This document shows positions 34,274 to 42,933 of a stretch of DNA of 64,000 nucleotides, piece after piece. Position 1 is the first letter of the stretch, and each line of letters opens with the position of its first letter. The notes under the pieces are model-generated. The model saw only the letters and a program-made list of their open reading frames with translations. It did no database searches and was not told the origin of the DNA. The stretch is from Chrysogorgia sp. JL179-B06 (Eukaryota; Cnidaria; Anthozoa; Scleralcyonacea; Chrysogorgiidae), in contig JAYKKM010000047.1 of NCBI GenBank assembly GCA_035772405.1, forward strand, positions 6,586,001 to 6,650,000, given 5' to 3'. A program made the translations under genes and the position numbers.

Positions 34274-34842
34274 AGTAGTATAGAGAGTGGGGCTACGAGC
34301 TCAGCAACTCCAACCGTAATATAAACGCCAAAACATCACCAAATTTGTGCCGAGCCACAACTCAGCAATGTTTTGGTATTTACGTTTTACAGTCAACATT
34401 GGTGAGCTCACAGCCTCACTCTCTATACTACTATGGTAGTCATTAGTCAATCTAGACACCCCTCCCACGTTTTCTACTCAATTGATACCAAACGCCAAAT
34501 CACAATTTTCGCTAGATTTTAGCCATATTTAAAAATAGAATGTGTCGTTTCATCATTTTCACGTCTTTAAAAAGTAGAAAGTGCCGTTTCAGCATTTTCG
34601 CGTATTTAAAAAGGGTAGAGTGTGCCACTTCAACATTTTCACATTTTTAAAAAAGTAGAAAGTGTCATTTCAGCATTTTCACATTTTTTTTTTTGACAAA
34701 CCACCAACACGTTCTGCTGTTGCCTCACAAATTCACGCGCGAAAAAAACCCACTAGATTTTGATTCTAGTGGTGATGTTTATCCAAATGGATAGCGAAAT
34801 GGTGCTCTTTTGATTGGCTAACAAATAGCCGGTTGTTTCGCA
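34274..34842 (+). repeat. Left terminal inverted repeat, 569 bp
   Basis: Matches the reverse complement of 52,201-52,769 with no length difference and no mismatch noticed in the parts compared. Layout from the tip inward: a ~160-bp self-complementary tip (34,274-34,434), four ~45-bp subrepeats built on AAAGTAGAAAGTGYCRTTTC and GCATTTTC (34,525-34,690), and a short hairpin CCACTAGA/TCTAGTGG (about 34,750-34,774). In protein-primed replication the tip should hold the origin and terminal-protein attachment site. Confidence 0.95.
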
Positions 34843-35294
34843 CCATATTTCGACGTTGTGATTCCTCCCGACAACAAGCCCAAGAAAGGCACGTACGGCG
34901 TCACAATCTCGACAATGCTCTCAACGTCTTTCTTTAATAACGGATCTTTTTGCAACTCATCATTTAGTTCGTCAGGGTTCTCAATAGCGTTCAACCCATC
35001 TAGTAAGTTAGCGAATTTGCTGATTAGCAAGTCGGTGAGAAAGGCGTTTGCGATTTCCATTCTCTTCAACTCATATTGGTGCCATATCTTGTCGATAACC
35101 TTTGCGGACGCTTTTTTAATGTACGCTTCAGATTGGCTTACCACACCATCGCCAGACAGTCTAATTAGTTCGGATCTCCTAACGTCAATATTGTCTTCCA
35201 CAGTCGAAGTACCATCAGTGTCCTCGACTAATTCCTCAATCGTAGGATTTTCTTCACTTTTGCGTTTTACGATCACGCTATTACTTATACCCAT
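34818..35294 (-). CDS. Unrecognised 158-aa Polinton protein, MG start
   Basis: Starts MGISNSVIVKRKSEENPTIE, so Gly2 and Ser6 make N-myristoylation possible (inference). The first half is acidic and polar. The middle is probably helical (SEAYIKKASAKVIDKIWHQY). Near the C-terminus is a hydrophobic PYVPFLGLLSGGITTS stretch that might contact membrane. The frame runs into the left terminal repeat, so the last ~9 residues and stop are encoded there. It follows the ATPase gene by 3 bp on the same strand, suggesting co-expression with virion genes. No family was recognised; a minor virion protein is a guess. Confidence 0.7.
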   Translation of the reverse strand: MGISNSVIVKRKSEENPTIEELVEDTDGTSTVEDNIDVRRSELIRLSGDGVVSQSEAYIKKASAKVIDKIWHQYELKRMEIANAFLTDLLISKFANLLDGLNAIENPDELNDELQKDPLLKKDVESIVEIVTPYVPFLGLLSGGITTSKYGAKQPAIC

Positions 35295-35297
35295 ATT

Positions 35298-35897
35298 TTA
35301 TTGCGGAATAACAACTTCGTGACTGTACGGATAGCGTAGTGAGATTTCGAGTCTAGCGTACTTATTATTTTTTAATGCGGTCACAATCGCCAACGCTTCC
35401 TCTTTGCTAATGTTTCCAAGATAATCGTCAATAACAACCTTCATATCACTCTTACTCGGACAGTAAAAGCAAATAAGCTTACTAATGTTTTCTCTATACG
35501 GTTTTGCGATCGACGTCAGTTGTTGTGTGATGACAATAACGCTCAACATAAAATGTCGCGCGCTAAAAGCTAAGTTGACCAACTGACTAGTCCTATTCTT
35601 GACGTCCTGCCCACTTGCACAGTCGTCCAACACAATCAGAGTGTTAGTGCCTTTAAAAACGTTAGTCACACACTTGAGAACAGCGTCGACACTGTCCTGC
35701 GCACAGTCTATCGCTAACACATCAGGGTCGCGCACATATTTCCAATCTTGATACGCTTTGTTCCACTCGAAAGTAGGACAAATCAACACAATGTAGTCAA
35801 ATTTGCTAAAGTACTCAGATTCCAGTGTGTTAAGCAAATAATGTGTCTTACCACAAGCTGTCATCCCAACAACTAACATATTAAACGGAGTCTCCAT
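35298..35897 (-). CDS. FtsK/HerA-type genome-packaging ATPase
   Basis: This 199-aa protein has a Walker A loop GMTACGKT (residues 11-18), a Walker B strand TLIVLDDCA with the acidic pair at 91-92, and a later IVITQQ strand (residues 121-126) whose glutamines match the polar sensor position of this class. Length and order fit the A32-like packaging ATPases of Polintons, virophages and adintoviruses, which use ATP to pump DNA into the capsid. It lies between the major capsid gene (15 bp upstream on this strand) and a small protein gene (3 bp downstream), a conserved morphogenesis cluster. The frame looks intact with no missing motif. Confidence 0.9.
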   Translation of the reverse strand: METPFNMLVVGMTACGKTHYLLNTLESEYFSKFDYIVLICPTFEWNKAYQDWKYVRDPDVLAIDCAQDSVDAVLKCVTNVFKGTNTLIVLDDCASGQDVKNRTSQLVNLAFSARHFMLSVIVITQQLTSIAKPYRENISKLICFYCPSKSDMKVVIDDYLGNISKEEALAIVTALKNNKYARLEISLRYPYSHEVVIPQ

Positions 35898-35912
35898 TAA
35901 CCCACGTTTGAT

Positions 35913-37160
35913 TTAATACTGGATTGATTGCAGCCCATTGTTCATGAAGTTGACCAACCCATCACTCATCACAAACACCCTACACATGACATTTGCAGTC
36001 GTCGCTTTCTTAGTGATTTCAAGAAGCACGCCAGATTGTGTGTTCACAATTTTCTTGCCAGTGGCGACGTTGTAATTATCTTGAACGCTCCTCAAGTCGA
36101 TGACCAACGCAAAGCCATCTTTATAGAACTTCTGTATGGTCATGAACTGAGCGTGTTCCTCACCCAACCCAAACAATCGTTTCGCCTCTGCATAGAACTT
36201 CGACTTTGGGATGCCTTGTGAGTACACGCTATTTGGCACACCTTCAATTGTGACTCTAACACTCTCGATATTTGGGTAGAGAAACTCCTCACTGTCTGCT
36301 CGCACCTTATTCGTGAATAGCAACACAATTGCCTTCATGCTTTTTCTCGGTAGATTAATGTTTTCATTCACAATGGTCGTGCCTTTGTCCCATTCAGTGG
36401 TTTTCATCAACGTGACGTGCTCATATGACAAACTACATGTACGACCACTTGCATAGCCTGACGCTATTTCATCAGAGAGCTCCTGATTATCGATCGTTTC
36501 GTACTCAAGCTCGAGGTTCTCCAGAGTGTATCCACCTACACTCTCATTGGTTTGCGCCACCATGATGTCTGTGGCCTTCGGAAGTGTGATCACGTACTGC
36601 AAATTGTTGTTCATGCTAAAAGGAGCGTACAACCCGTGGTCGTTCATAATTTTACCAAGCTTTATTCGCTGTTTCGTTCCAATCACACCAAACATCAACG
36701 CATCACTAACCTTAGCAACGTTCCCACTTGTCGCACCACTGTCATCCTTAGAAATTAATTTTCTCAGGTTCTCAGAGCCAACACCATAGTCAATCATTTG
36801 GTCTCGCACAGTAACACTTTCCCAAAGGTCACGATAAACACCAGTGTAATTTTCCCCACTGTTGTCATACACAGTTTCTCCAGCTAGCCTCACAACAAGT
36901 TTCTCAACCAACAACTTGCTCACGTTGTTCAAGAACCAGCTTTTAGCGTTTGCATTCTTAAAGTCGAACACTAGACCCAACGATCCAGGCACCAAACAGC
37001 TACTAACCTTGAGCTTCGGTACATCGATGTAAAGTTCCTCACCAGGACTGACTTTATTAGGGTTCAACGTGATCACATGCTGCGTTCTCACCCCTTTTAT
37101 GACACCCATCATGGTCGCTCGTCTAAAACCGGGACTCAATTCTGCTGACGTGATGTTCAT
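35913..37160 (-). CDS. Major capsid protein (double jelly-roll)
   Basis: This 415-aa protein opens with a short tail, then HVITLNPNKVSPGEELYIDV and VPGSLGLVFDFKNAN, and later NLELEYETIDNQELSDEI, NENINLPRKSMKAIVLLFTN and FYKDGFALVIDLRSVQDN. These are hallmarks of the capsid protein of cnidarian Polintons, predicted to fold as two upright jelly rolls that trimerise into pseudo-hexameric capsomers. It ends MNNGLQSIQY. The length is normal for this sub-group and the frame is intact. The sequence GTAAAGTATAT directly precedes the ATG, like other genes of the element. It implies that the element can, or could, form virions. Confidence 0.85.
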   Translation of the reverse strand: MNITSAELSPGFRRATMMGVIKGVRTQHVITLNPNKVSPGEELYIDVPKLKVSSCLVPGSLGLVFDFKNANAKSWFLNNVSKLLVEKLVVRLAGETVYDNSGENYTGVYRDLWESVTVRDQMIDYGVGSENLRKLISKDDSGATSGNVAKVSDALMFGVIGTKQRIKLGKIMNDHGLYAPFSMNNNLQYVITLPKATDIMVAQTNESVGGYTLENLELEYETIDNQELSDEIASGYASGRTCSLSYEHVTLMKTTEWDKGTTIVNENINLPRKSMKAIVLLFTNKVRADSEEFLYPNIESVRVTIEGVPNSVYSQGIPKSKFYAEAKRLFGLGEEHAQFMTIQKFYKDGFALVIDLRSVQDNYNVATGKKIVNTQSGVLLEITKKATTANVMCRVFVMSDGLVNFMNNGLQSIQY

Positions 37161-37184
37161 ATATACTTTACATATGTTTTATCA

Positions 37185-38623
37185 CTACCGTTTTAGCTTG
37201 TAATAATCATAAACGAACCACGCAAGTACCACCGCGAGCACCCACAGATTTTGAGCCAACCAAGCGAGACCCTTCGCACCCAACGTCAACGCATTGTAAA
37301 CTAAATTAGCCAACCCAACAGCCCATGGGCCCATCTTCGTTATCGCGTTTTTAACAGCCTGTGCGAACGACCTCGTGGCCATAGCGCCTTTCACAACAGC
37401 AGACCTACCAGCGATAATAATTGTTGTTATAATTCCAGCCATTGAAATTGCTACAGCGCTCAACCCAACCACATTTTCTTTAGCCCACTTCTTGAACCTC
37501 CGCAATCTGTCAATGTCGACTTCTTGTTGCTCTCTAACTTCTTCAAGCTCACGCTGTCCTAGGGTTCTTTCTCTAGCCTGCTCAAGTCCTCCCACTCTTT
37601 CAAACAAACCGGCGTACTCTCGCTCTTCACCACTCGTAAGACTACCTTGGCCAGCTTTTCTATCAATCTCTGCCGATCTCTCGTTCGATTCGTCTATCGC
37701 TTCTTGAAAATGGTCTGCCTGTGCTTGCAGTGCGCCGTCATCACCTATTCTCGATTCACGCAACACGCTATCGCTTGGGTTAAGCACACCATTCAGCTCA
37801 CGGTTCTCGTCTAGTGATAGCCCAGGTATGTCATCGTTATCCACTCTTGTCTCAATTACTGGGAAGTCGTCTGGGGTCACTTCTGTTGTGACAACTGTTG
37901 TTTCTACATTCTCAGGGATTTGACTAACTAACTTTTTGAACTGCTCAATCGCATTTTTACTACTCACGTCTTTACTGTAGATCAAACCTTTTTTCCCAGG
38001 TTTTAGAATTAGTTTAGGACTCCCACGTTCACCATCTTTGTTTATCGGTTTGAAAAGAATAGACCCTAAGTCCGTCACATATGATCTGTTGACTATTTCC
38101 CATGACGCGTCGTCGGGACCGAGTTTTTTTTTATACAACTTACGTATTTTCTTACCTATCGCCGCGATTCTTTTTAATTGATTTTTTGCTATCTCTTTGT
38201 TGGTTGCGTTTAGCTCGCCCAATCTTCTCTCAATTTCGCCAACCTCTTCATTAGATATACTGTAGCTTGTGTCGTTGACGTCACCATATGATTCCTGCTC
38301 AACAAACTCCACTGCAGGGACTTCTGTGTTGGTTCCCTTATCGTCACCGTCTTACCATCATCAGTGTCAATAAATGACGTCTCTTTTTGCCAACCCCGTC
38401 TCGCGTCTAGCTCACTCATTATCTTTTTCGCAAGGTCTTGAAAGCTGTCGTAACTAACACGAACGTCTTCCGGCATGTCGTCTTCAGTGTGCTTATCGTC
38501 TATGTCTTTGATTAGCTCTTCGACATCGGCGAGCTTATTTTCTAATTGCTCATCACTCATGTCTTCATACTTATTGAGGATTTCCATCTCGACCTCGTCA
38601 AAACCTTCCCCACCCTCAGCCAT
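37185..38623 (-). pseudogene. Duplicated coiled-coil/membrane protein, copy A, frameshifted
   Basis: Starts MAEGGEGFDEVEMEILNKYE (38,623). The acidic N-terminal part is read in one frame to about 38,350; the remainder continues in another frame to the stop at 37,185, so there is one frameshift near 38,340-38,370. The central part is charged and heptad-like (ADHFQEAIDESNERSAEID). The C-terminal 110 residues are hydrophobic: NVVGLSAVAISMAGIITTII, an Ala-rich MATRSFAQAV region, then a final WVLAVVLAWFVYDYYK segment. It is paralogous to copy B (38,682-39,635). The role is unknown; the build suggests a virion-membrane or minor virion component. An assembly error at the frameshift cannot be excluded. 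Confidence 0.7.
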
Positions 38624-38681
38624 ATTACATTAGCTCACATTTTGAATATCGCTTTCTGGTATCCACAAATCACGTTTGCTT

Positions 38682-39635
38682 TTAGTTTAAATAATTGTAC
38701 GCAAGCCACGCGAATGTCACCGCAAACACCCACAGATTTTGAGCTAACCAAGCAAGATCCTTCGCACCCACCACCAGCGCGTCATAAACTAAGTTAGCCA
38801 ATCCAACAGCCCATGGACCCATCTTCATTATCGCGTTTTTAATAGCCTGCGCAAATGACCTTGTGGCCATAGCGCCTTTCATAACGTTAGTCCTCCCAGC
38901 GATAATAATGGTTGTCATAATTGCGGCTACTGAAATTGCTAAAGCACTCATCCCAACCATATTTTCTCTAGCCCACTTCTTGAACTTCTGCAATCTGTCA
39001 ATGTCAACTTATTGTTGCTCTCTAACCTCTTCTATTTCCCGCTGTTCAATAACCATGTCTTTAGCCTGTATAAGTCCAATCACTCTTTCAGCTAGATTAG
39101 TGTGCTCTTCGCTCCCCACAGTTGTGAGATCTTTTTTTTTGCTGAGCTCTGCCATTCTCTCGCCCGCTTTGTCTATCAAGTCTCGAAAATGGTCTGCTCG
39201 TATTTGCAATGCACCAGTGTCACCTACTCTCGACTCACGCATCACACTCTCGCTTGGGTTGAGCATGCTGTTCAGCTCACGGTTCTCGATTGGTGTTAGT
39301 TCAGGTATGTCGACGTACTCTGCGTGTGTGGTGTCTAACAATGGTGCACTCCTTGCGACGTCTTCACGATCTCTCGCGTTGTCAATAGCCCACGTTTTAA
39401 GATCACTAGAAAACCCCCATAGATGTTGAATAAATCTTCTATCACGCTCATCCACCAGTCCACTCACCACTTTAACTAGTCTAATTCTCTCATCGACTGT
39501 GACGTTTGGATCACCCTGAGCCAGTTTGTGATCTTGAATGGCTTTCTCGAGACTATACTTTAGTTCATCGCTAGTGACATCTCTGTACTCATTAGAGCCT
39601 TCCGTCTCGAGGTCGTCGAAACCGCCTTCAGCCAT
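38682..39635 (-). pseudogene. Duplicated coiled-coil/membrane protein, copy B, in-frame stop
   Basis: Starts MAEGGFDDLETEGSNEYRDV (39,635) and ends at 38,682. Shared blocks with copy A include NRELNSMLNPSESVMRESRV, ADHFRDLIDKAGERMAEL, EVREQQ, MATRSFAQAI and KMGPWAVGLANLVYDAL. A single TAA near 39,006 splits it between the coiled-coil half (208 aa) and the membrane half (103 aa), both in the same frame. N-terminal halves of A and B differ much more than the C-terminal halves. Either the stop kills the protein or the halves are made separately; the second half has an internal Met at 38,993 position equivalents. Function unknown. Confidence 0.7.
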
Positions 39636-39641
39636 ATTACA

Positions 39642-40756
39642 CTAACTCACGTTTTGAATATCGCTTTCTGGTATCCACGAATTATGTTTGCTTTCATAAC
39701 CCAACCATTTGACCAGCGCCATCTTCTTCCCTCTGACTTTCTTTCTTTTCAACACCTTTTCAACTCTGTACACATCGTCACCAGGTTTCTTATTAACCAG
39801 CGACAATTCCTGTTCGTAAAACTTCCCAATAATCTGTTCACCACTTACGTCCTCAATTTCATACACATTAGGATCACCACGAATGACCTTTACCACTTTA
39901 AACAGTTCCTCAGTGAAGTTGGCTTCGTAGCCCTTTGTGAACACACTCTTGTATTTACTAATTCTCACCGATTGACCAACCCTAAACTTCGGTAATGGAT
40001 TGTCTGCAAATTGGTGACCAAACAAAGTGGTCCAAACTTCACTCTCATTCGACTTATTGACATCCTTCGGCTTCGTCATAATACTGCGATTCACACTGCT
40101 ATTGTAATTGCTTACAAACTGGTCCAGAACCCCAATCCATTTGTACGTCCCGCGAGTGTAAAAGTACTTCCACATAATACTCTTGAGACTTCTGTTAAAA
40201 CGCTCAACAACAGCAGCCTTTTTATCACTCTTAGTGCTGACATATTCAACACTATGTTTTTTCAACAAACTTTTCACACCAACGTTGTAGAATTCAAGTC
40301 CATCGTCAAATTGCGCTAACTTAGGCGTGGTCCCAAACCGATCTTTAAAGTCATCCAACAATTTTCCAACAGCCTTATAGTCATGCTCTTAGTGTCTTTT
40401 CTATAAACTGCAATTCCAAAAGCGTATCTACTCAATATTTCAATGCCTGTTAGTATCCAATAATAACCGCCATTCTGTTTTGAGTACTTACTCATGTCCA
40501 CTAGGTCCATTTGGAGCTCCTCACCAAGGTAATCAACAAAGGTCGCACGGAATTTATGTCTTCTCACAATGGGTTTGTACCTAGTGTAAGTGTCCTGCAT
40601 GGTCAACCACTCTTTCACTATTTTTCTAGTTACTTTCAATCCGTCTCCTAACGCACTTTGATACAGCCTCTCTTGACCACTGTACCCTGTCTTAGGATTA
40701 TAGTAAATGTCTCGCAACCCTTGTTCTGTTTCCACACCAAGTTCCATATAATTCAC
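39642..40756 (-). pseudogene. Polinton integrase with chromodomain, frameshifted
   Basis: The first frame (40,756-40,316) holds the N-terminal region and the first catalytic aspartate in LGEELQMDLVDMSKYSKQNG. A one-base change near 40,390 moves the rest to another frame (to 39,642), which holds the second aspartate in AQFDDGLEFYN and the glutamate in AAVVERFNRSLK. All three catalytic acids are therefore present but split. The C-terminus has an SH3-like region (FRVGQSVRISKYK) and a chromodomain (YRVEKVLKRKK, ALVKWLGYESKHNSWIPESD), which in related elements targets modified histones. It should join element ends to host DNA; this copy cannot make a full enzyme unless the shift is a sequencing error or is bypassed. 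Confidence 0.88.
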
Positions 40757-40823
40757 ACAATATACAGTTCCAATAGCACCGCACCAATTTTGAGACCGCC
40801 GTTATTTGGTTTGACACGAAATG

Positions 40824-41444
40824 TCATACTTGAGTAAACACCTTTTTAATACCCACCTTTGACTCAATGTCTACATGACGTTGCGCTGACCCCTTCAAAG
40901 ACTGTTCAGTGGGTATTGGCAACGTTGTGATCACGTCGCTACGCTTCCCATCAGTACCCACGTTGCTTTCAGGGTCAACAATGTCACATGAAACTTCTAT
41001 GTACTTCAGACCTTTGTACATATTAACCTTGTTTGGGCTGATGTGCCAGTCCTTCCCCTGGATTAGCGTATTTTCTGCAAAGCCAAGGAGAGGTCCAACC
41101 CCCAGCAATCTAAACGAGGCCACAGTCTTTACTCTACACCCTCCAGATGGGATTTTCTCTATTTCGAGACTTGGTACGTTTGGTCTTATGTCAGAGACCT
41201 GGAGTTTCATGTACTCAACCAACGCGTTGAAGTTATAATGTCCCTGAGGCACTGAGAACCGCAAGAGACTACCGAGGGAAAAGTCGATTGTGTTTGCCAA
41301 TACGTTATCATAGTCCCAAAACACAGTGGCTGTCTTGACCATAATGCATGGGTTGTCGTGCGTGACCATTATTGCGTTGTCAAAGGACACCACTTTTTCC
41401 ACACCTTCAATGAATACCGTCAACTTTCGCATTATGTATAACAT
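40824..41444 (-). CDS. Penton-like minor capsid protein
   Basis: A 206-aa frame; the internal Met at 41,432 (MRKLTVFIEG) is as likely a start as 41,444. Beta-rich blocks include FWDYDNVLANTIDFSLG, FNALVEYMKLQVSD, RLLGVGPLLGFAENTLIQG and KYIEVSCDIVDPE. The order LLGF-x-x-N-T followed by a Y-I-x-V-x-C-D strand and an S-D-V-I-x-x-x-P-I strand resembles the minor capsid/penton of Polintons and virophages, a single jelly roll at capsid vertices. It is transcribed away from the 490-aa gene, with only 14 bp between start codons, so both share a promoter region. The identity is inferred from pattern and context. Confidence 0.55.
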   Translation of the reverse strand: MLYIMRKLTVFIEGVEKVVSFDNAIMVTHDNPCIMVKTATVFWDYDNVLANTIDFSLGSLLRFSVPQGHYNFNALVEYMKLQVSDIRPNVPSLEIEKIPSGGCRVKTVASFRLLGVGPLLGFAENTLIQGKDWHISPNKVNMYKGLKYIEVSCDIVDPESNVGTDGKRSDVITTLPIPTEQSLKGSAQRHVDIESKVGIKKVFTQV

Positions 41445-41462
41445 ACGGTGTATTATATATGC
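41440..41462. promoter_or_regulatory. Compact bidirectional promoter region
   Basis: The 14 bp between the divergent start codons 41,444 (minus) and 41,459 (plus), with flanking bases, read as AT-rich sequence with TGTATTATATATG toward the plus gene and TATGTTATACATAATG toward the minus gene. Similar TATA/GTATA words lie right before several other start codons in the element. Confidence 0.45.
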
Positions 41463-42931
41463 AGAAAGCCCTTCATGACCACTATGGAAAGTACTACGAA
41501 CGTGCGATGGCTAACACATCAAAGGCTACACGCGACGCAAAGGCAGACCTCATCAAAAAGTACCCTCACGCTACTCTAAGCAAATTCGAGTTCGATCCAA
41601 ATATTTCGCAAGATGGTAAGATCATGAGTGTCGACGTGTACTTCAAAAACAACGACATCCTTAGCACAGACATAACCAGCACAACCTTCAAAAATGATAA
41701 AAACATGTGGAAGTGGCTACACAATAGTAAGTTCCCAATAATATGGCAAGGCGGTGGAACTATCCAACCACTACCAAAAGGTCATAAGAACCACTGGGGA
41801 CTTTGGGATGGTTATCCAACAGAAAATGTGTTGAATTATCCAGCGAATAACTTCAAAGTTTTTGTTAACCAAAATAGCTACTTCATGTCAAAGCTACCAA
41901 CCTTACAAATCACCACGTCAAAGACCATGTCAACGTGGGACGACAGCGAATCTTACTATCGTGTTGTGTTTGCGACGTATTGTGCGAGTTTCTGCTGTGG
42001 GGTCTCACTACAACATTTATCAGTGTCACAAGAAGTCCACCCCGTGGTCACAAGTGTGATGAGATTTCATTTGTACTTCACCATCAGAAGACTTCTCAGA
42101 AGAATGGAAGGTGGCGAGACCATGAAATCAATAAGTAGAGAATTCAACGCTTCCGAATTGTATGGTAAGATTTCCAAGATCCCCAGAAAACATTACTACC
42201 AGAATAAAGTCCTGAGCGATGGCACTCTAGGCGAATCCAGAGTCTACACACTCAACGACGTTCAGAACGATTATAAACGATACGTCGCGCGATTGTCAGA
42301 CGGTTTTACCAACATTGGACTGCAATATCTAAATCAAAGCATAGAAGCCTTTGTGTACTCCACACTTGGTGCGCAAGCGAGAACGCGTGTATCAGTCGTC
42401 GGCGGTTCTGCAGGAAGTTTAGAAACCCAACAAGAGTTCCGCAAGTTGTTTTCTGACAGTGTTATCAACTATGACGTATCGACGTGGATTCTCAACATGA
42501 ATAAATCGATTAGAGACACCAACGTTGTCCAAAATCTCGCAGTGTCGCCAAGTACATGGTTAATGCCAAGTAACCTAGTGATTCTCAAGAATAAAATCGC
42601 TGGGTACAACAATTTACTAAAGATTGCTACAGAGTCCATGAAATTTGGAGTGAACACCCGCTTGAATGCAACAACACCAACGACTGTGGCTAAAAAAGTC
42701 CACCAAGAAAATGTGGTGACTCACTTGGTAGCACCACCAACGACTGTGGCTAAAAAAGTCCACCAAGAAAATGTGGTGACTAACTTAGTAACACCACCCG
42801 TGAAGAAAGCAGTGACCAATCAGAAGGTGCGCACCACCACCACAAGTAAGTCAGACACGACAACGCTAGCGATAGTGTTAGGGTTCTCAGCAGTCTCTAG
42901 CTATCTACTAACCAAATACACCTTGAAGTAG
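41459..42931 (+). CDS. 490-aa orphan Polinton protein with C-terminal anchor
   Basis: No family was recognised. The N-terminal 150 residues are polar with aromatic blocks (FPIIWQGGGTIQPLPKGHKN, HWGLWDGYP). A central part contains FCCGVSLQHL and MRFHLYFTIRRLLRRMEGG. Residues ~405-445 carry a 20-residue tandem repeat based on PTTVAKKVHQENVVT, encoded by an exact-looking 60-bp duplication (42,677-42,796). The C-terminus has a Thr/Ser-rich stalk and a hydrophobic segment TLAIVLGFSAVSSYLLTKYT, so it is probably a tail-anchored membrane or virion protein. It heads the plus-strand block, sharing a promoter with the penton-like gene and followed 2 bp later by the fibre-like gene, which suggests a structural role. 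Confidence 0.75.
   Translation: MQKALHDHYGKYYERAMANTSKATRDAKADLIKKYPHATLSKFEFDPNISQDGKIMSVDVYFKNNDILSTDITSTTFKNDKNMWKWLHNSKFPIIWQGGGTIQPLPKGHKNHWGLWDGYPTENVLNYPANNFKVFVNQNSYFMSKLPTLQITTSKTMSTWDDSESYYRVVFATYCASFCCGVSLQHLSVSQEVHPVVTSVMRFHLYFTIRRLLRRMEGGETMKSISREFNASELYGKISKIPRKHYYQNKVLSDGTLGESRVYTLNDVQNDYKRYVARLSDGFTNIGLQYLNQSIEAFVYSTLGAQARTRVSVVGGSAGSLETQQEFRKLFSDSVINYDVSTWILNMNKSIRDTNVVQNLAVSPSTWLMPSNLVILKNKIAGYNNLLKIATESMKFGVNTRLNATTPTTVAKKVHQENVVTHLVAPPTTVAKKVHQENVVTNLVTPPVKKAVTNQKVRTTTTSKSDTTTLAIVLGFSAVSSYLLTKYTLK
42677..42796 (+). repeat. 60-bp in-frame tandem duplication
   Basis: CCAACGACTGTGGCTAAAAA and the following 40 bp occur at 42,677 and 42,737. This adds 20 residues to the stalk of the 490-aa protein without breaking the frame. 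Confidence 0.9.
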
Positions 42932-42933
42932 TA

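Noticed and set aside
34858..35322. 154-codon plus-strand frame opposite the 158-aa gene
   Set aside because: Shadow frame. The minus-strand reading fits the compact gene order beside the ATPase, while the plus frame is Ser/Phe-rich without motifs.
38863..39429. 188-codon plus-strand frame
   Set aside because: Antisense shadow of the duplicated membrane gene; the reverse strand has the paralogous protein.
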